A stretch of 63,516 bases of DNA from Alphaproteobacteria bacterium (GTDB lineage: Bacteria; Pseudomonadota; Alphaproteobacteria; UBA828): NCBI GenBank assembly GCA_022826345.1, contig JAJDVB010000043.1, forward strand, positions 1 through 63,516, in the 5' to 3' direction. The number at the start of each line of letters is the position of its first letter. Position 1 is the first letter of the stretch. Positions 61,417-63,516 of this stretch are shown in pieces. The notes below the pieces were generated by a model. That model did no database searches and was not told the origin of the DNA. It saw only the letters and a list, made by a program, of their open reading frames with translations. The translations under genes were made by a program, and so were the position numbers.

Positions 61417-62691
61417 GTGATACAGCCGGGCAGCAAGTCCTTGCGAAAGATCGCGGTCGTCGGGCGGGGCACCGCAGGCTCCTTGGCGGCCGCCAGCGTG
61501 AGCCGTCTTCATCCCGAGGGCGAGCACGAGCTGCACCACATCTACGATTCGCGCATCCCGGTCATCGGCGTGGGCGAGGGCAGTTGGCCGAGCCTGGTTC
61601 AGGAACTGCAGAAACTGACCGATTTGCCCCACGAAACCGTCCAGCAGCGCCTGAACGGAACGCGCAAGTACGGCGTCGCATTCGAGGGATGGGGGCGGCG
61701 CAACCGGGACTTCACCCACTACTTCACGCCGCAGCAGGTGTCCTACGCCTACCACCTGTCCGCCGATGTGATGGCGGACCTGCTGCACGAAAGCACGTGC
61801 GCGCGCCACATCGATGCGAATGTTCTCAATATCTCCAGGATGGAAGGCGGCGCGCAAGTGGAGTGCGAGGGACTGGCGCCGGAACGCTACGATCTGGTCT
61901 TCGATGCCCGCGGGTTTCCCAAGGGACTCGATCCCGAGCAGCACATCGAGATTTCATTCATCCCCACGAATACGGCCGTCATCCGCCGTTGTCCGGCAAT
62001 CATCAAGGAGGAGAATGACGGGCCGGTTCTGCAGCATACCTACACCCGCGCGGTGGCGCGTCCGCACGGTTGGATCTTCGTCATTCCGCTCACGGTGCAC
62101 ACGTCCTACGGGTACATCTTCAACCGCGACGTAACCGGACTTGCCGACGTCGAAGCGGACTTCGACGCGTTTCTTGAAGGCGATGGCGTGACGGAATTCG
62201 AGCAGCGCGCCGTCATTCCCTTTCCCAACTTTGTTCACCGTCGGATGTTCGACGGCGCGGTGGCCCGCATCGGTAATGCGGCGGCCTTCATGGAGCCCCT
62301 CGAGGCAACGGCGATCGTCTCCGCCCAGTTGCAGATCGGGATGGTTCTCCACATACGCCTCAACCGCTCGGCCGAGCATCTCGAGCGCGACGCACCGGTG
62401 GTCAATCGCTTCCTCATCAACAACATGCTCTGTTACGGCCTCTTCGTCGGCTGGCACTATTCCTGCGGCTCCAGGTACGACAGCGAATTCTGGCGCTACG
62501 CGCGTGAGCAGGCTTGGCCCCGACACCGCGAGGCGGCGGCGCCCGAGGCGGTGGGGGGCGCCGCGCTCCGGAAGTTCGACGACATGATCGAGCTGTTGAA
62601 CCGGCCGGTCATCGACAAGGCGGACTGGAGCCGGATGTGCGCCGTCCCCCTCACCAGCTACGCCCAGATGTCTCAGGGGCTTGGCTGCTAG
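61417..62691 (+). CDS. Flavin-dependent tryptophan-halogenase-like protein
   Basis: The 424-residue protein has the FAD motif VVGRGTAGSLAA at residues 14-25, VIGVGEGSWPSL, NGTRKYGVAFEGWG with the Lys that steers hypohalous acid, HGWIFVIPL in place of the WxWxIP halogenase signature (second Trp is Phe), and GNAAAFMEPLEATAI, the halogenase form of the substrate-side loop with its Glu. It is about 100 residues shorter than free-Trp halogenases. The start is a GTG after GGGAGCG, 24 bp downstream of the barrel gene. The precursor ends in Trp, the obvious candidate substrate, though flavin monooxygenase chemistry is not excluded. Confidence 0.8.
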   Translation: MIQPGSKSLRKIAVVGRGTAGSLAAASVSRLHPEGEHELHHIYDSRIPVIGVGEGSWPSLVQELQKLTDLPHETVQQRLNGTRKYGVAFEGWGRRNRDFTHYFTPQQVSYAYHLSADVMADLLHESTCARHIDANVLNISRMEGGAQVECEGLAPERYDLVFDARGFPKGLDPEQHIEISFIPTNTAVIRRCPAIIKEENDGPVLQHTYTRAVARPHGWIFVIPLTVHTSYGYIFNRDVTGLADVEADFDAFLEGDGVTEFEQRAVIPFPNFVHRRMFDGAVARIGNAAAFMEPLEATAIVSAQLQIGMVLHIRLNRSAEHLERDAPVVNRFLINNMLCYGLFVGWHYSCGSRYDSEFWRYAREQAWPRHREAAAPEAVGGAALRKFDDMIELLNRPVIDKADWSRMCAVPLTSYAQMSQGLGC

Positions 62692-62850
62692 CCCGGATTT
62701 CTCACCACTAATACAGTCAGACGCATCGTCTCATATAATCTTTTCATTTCAATGTCTTGTAAGAAGGTCCGAGGGTGTGCCCGACGCCGGATCAAGTAAA
62801 ATAATCACCGAGCAAGCACGAGAAAGTAAACTCCAGAGTAGTCCAGACCG
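62691..62850. repeat. Direct repeat at right edge of the accessory island
   Basis: This copy pairs with 41241-41405 and begins at the halogenase stop codon (GCTAGCCCGG, then TTTCTCACCACTAATACAGT). AAAGTAAACTCCAGAG marks its far end. Base composition is AT-richer than the island genes. The gap up to the tRNA gene holds this repeat, the dispersed repeat below and no convincing gene. Confidence 0.6.
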
Positions 62851-62913
62851 CTCCATACCGTAACCGGCGGCAGCCGCTCGCCACGCATACGCCCACTCTT
62901 CCTGCCTCCATCT

Positions 62914-62996
62914 GTCGCGATCCGCGGGCTCCTCATGGCGCAACAGTGGCACGCCTGCCGGGCGCGCTGCACCGCACGATGGTTCAGGGTGCCGAC
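62914..62996. repeat. Dispersed intergenic repeat, copy 2
   Basis: CATGGCGC, then TGCACCGCACGATGGTTCAG align with the copy at 1614-1696. It lies about 90 bp before the tRNA-Leu gene. Confidence 0.45.
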
Positions 62997-63084
62997 GAGA
63001 ACAGGCCGCTCTTGGGAACGCTCTCAGGCGAGGTGGCCTTGCGCGCGCTCTCGCGTTATGAGGGACTTCACGGCTGGCGCGTAT

Positions 63085-63169
63085 GCGGGCGTGGCGGAAG
63101 CGGTAGACGCGCGGGTCTCAAAAACCCGTTCCTTCGGGAGTGTGAGTTCGAGTCTCACCGCCCGCACCA
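63085..63169 (+). tRNA. tRNA-Leu(CAA)
   Basis: A full cloverleaf can be drawn. The acceptor stem GCGGGCG pairs with CGCCCGC and is followed by discriminator A and an encoded CCA. The D arm reads GCGGAAGCGGTAGACGC. The anticodon stem CGGGT/ACCCG encloses CTCAAAA with anticodon CAA at 63119-63121. A long variable arm (TTCCTTCGGGAG) and the T arm GTGAG-TTCGAGT-CTCAC complete a class II leucine tRNA that reads UUG. Confidence 0.95.
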
Positions 63170-63300
63170 GCCGCCTCACGATGGCCGGCGCTTTTGCGTC
63201 GCGCTTCCGTCAGAACGGACCTGCTCTAGGTTCCGTTTCCGACGCTCGCACGACTTTTGGTTGGCCTTGCAGTCACCCTGGTCCGGCCACTTCTTTCGTC

Positions 63301-63390
63301 ATGCCCGGACTTGTTCCGGGCATCCACGTTCTTTGCCCTTGCTGCACAAAAAAACCCGTGGATGGCCGGGACACCCCCGGACTTGATCCA
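63301..63390. repeat. Palindromic intergenic repeat pair
   Basis: ATGCCCGGA-CTTGT-TCCGGGCAT is a perfect 9-bp hairpin followed by CCACG. About 35 bp later CGTGGATGGCCGGGACA and CCCCCGGACTTGA repeat both elements in inverted order. Similar sequences (CCCGG...CTTGTCCCGG...CATCCACG) are abundant intergenic palindromes in Alphaproteobacteria. Confidence 0.7.
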
Positions 63391-63402
63391 CTGCTGTCCG
63401 GT

Positions 63403-63516
63403 TTAGGCAGAGGTAAGTTGGAGTTCGATTTGCCTGTCATCGTTTGGCGGGGTTTTGGGCGGGTCCTTGATGTTGAGGATGCATCGGCGGTGCATGATGT
63501 TGAGGCGCACCAGCCG
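63403..63516 (-). CDS. Possible transposase C-terminal fragment at window edge
   Basis: A reverse-strand frame enters from the right edge and ends at TAA after 37 residues, including RLVRLNIMHRRCILNI and DRQIELQLTSA. The tone resembles the end of a DDE transposase, and CTGCTGTCCGGTTTAGGCAG just beyond the stop could belong to a terminal repeat. The family cannot be assigned from so little. Confidence 0.3.
   Translation of the reverse strand, partial: RLVRLNIMHRRCILNIKDPPKTPPNDDRQIELQLTSA

Noticed and set aside
62946..63386. Forward frame spanning the tRNA-Leu gene
   Set aside because: It translates a complete cloverleaf tRNA and has no protein family features.

Overview
This 63.5 kb window is GC-rich and looks like the chromosome of an alphaproteobacterium, possibly a Rhodospirillales- or Kiloniellales-like lineage. 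The pointers are an HdaA-type DnaA regulator next to a DUF2066 protein, ppk1 and ppx; a phasin; a tpiA-secG-pyrG-kdsA block divergent from a PpiD-like chaperone; and trpD-trpC-moaC-moeA in tandem. I did not assign a species.

Layout. 0-1.3 kb: a partial D-threonine-aldolase-like gene divergent from a D-erythronate dehydrogenase. 1.4-1.7 kb: a GGGAT tandem array and a dispersed repeat. 1.7-8.6 kb: housekeeping genes (class IV aminotransferase, kdsA, pyrG, secG, tpiA, ppiD-like). 8.6-10.1 kb: a methyltransferase and small hypotheticals. 10.1-20.3 kb: one long leftward operon with a five-gene amide/urea-type ABC importer, both subunits of an N,N-dimethylformamidase-like amidohydrolase, a Rieske-oxygenase-like protein that has lost its metal ligands, a possible GIY-YIG-like protein and a Sel1-repeat protein. 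20.5-27.1 kb: a 43-residue membrane peptide, a TPR-2OG oxygenase, trpD, trpC, moaC, moeA, a ThiE-like protein and a YggS protein. 27.2-33.9 kb: a leftward branched-chain-amino-acid-type ABC importer (with a permease-ATPase fusion), a luciferase-like flavin oxidoreductase and an SDR. 34.1-41.2 kb: phasin, purN, DUF2066, hdaA, ppk1 and ppx.

41.2-62.7 kb is an accessory island and the main point of interest. It appears to encode a ribosomally made, post-translationally modified peptide (RiPP) of the NHLP (nitrile-hydratase-like leader peptide) class. The 83-residue precursor has a canonical NHLP leader but ends in only Leu-Cys-Cys-Cys-Trp after an Ala-Gly. Around it lie a fused cyclodehydratase (ThiF-like plus YcaO), a flavin tryptophan-halogenase homologue, an NHLM export set (C39-peptidase ABC, second ABC, shortened HlyD-like protein), an RND/MMPL transporter with a LolA-like periplasmic protein and a beta-barrel, and three unusual proteins: an NHLP leader fused to a terpene-cyclase-like alpha/alpha toroid, an AlkB-type di-iron hydroxylase fused to a degenerate GlnE-like adenylyltransferase domain, and an unrecognised 373-residue protein. 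A working model is that YcaO makes azolines on the Cys run, the halogenase-like enzyme acts on the terminal Trp, C39 cleavage follows Ala-Gly, and the export systems move the product. The roles of the two fusions are open.

The island is bounded by a diverged direct repeat of about 155 bp. A tRNA-Leu(CAA), a palindromic intergenic repeat and a possible transposase fragment follow at 63.1-63.5 kb. All calls are from reading the sequence; no database search or structure prediction was run.
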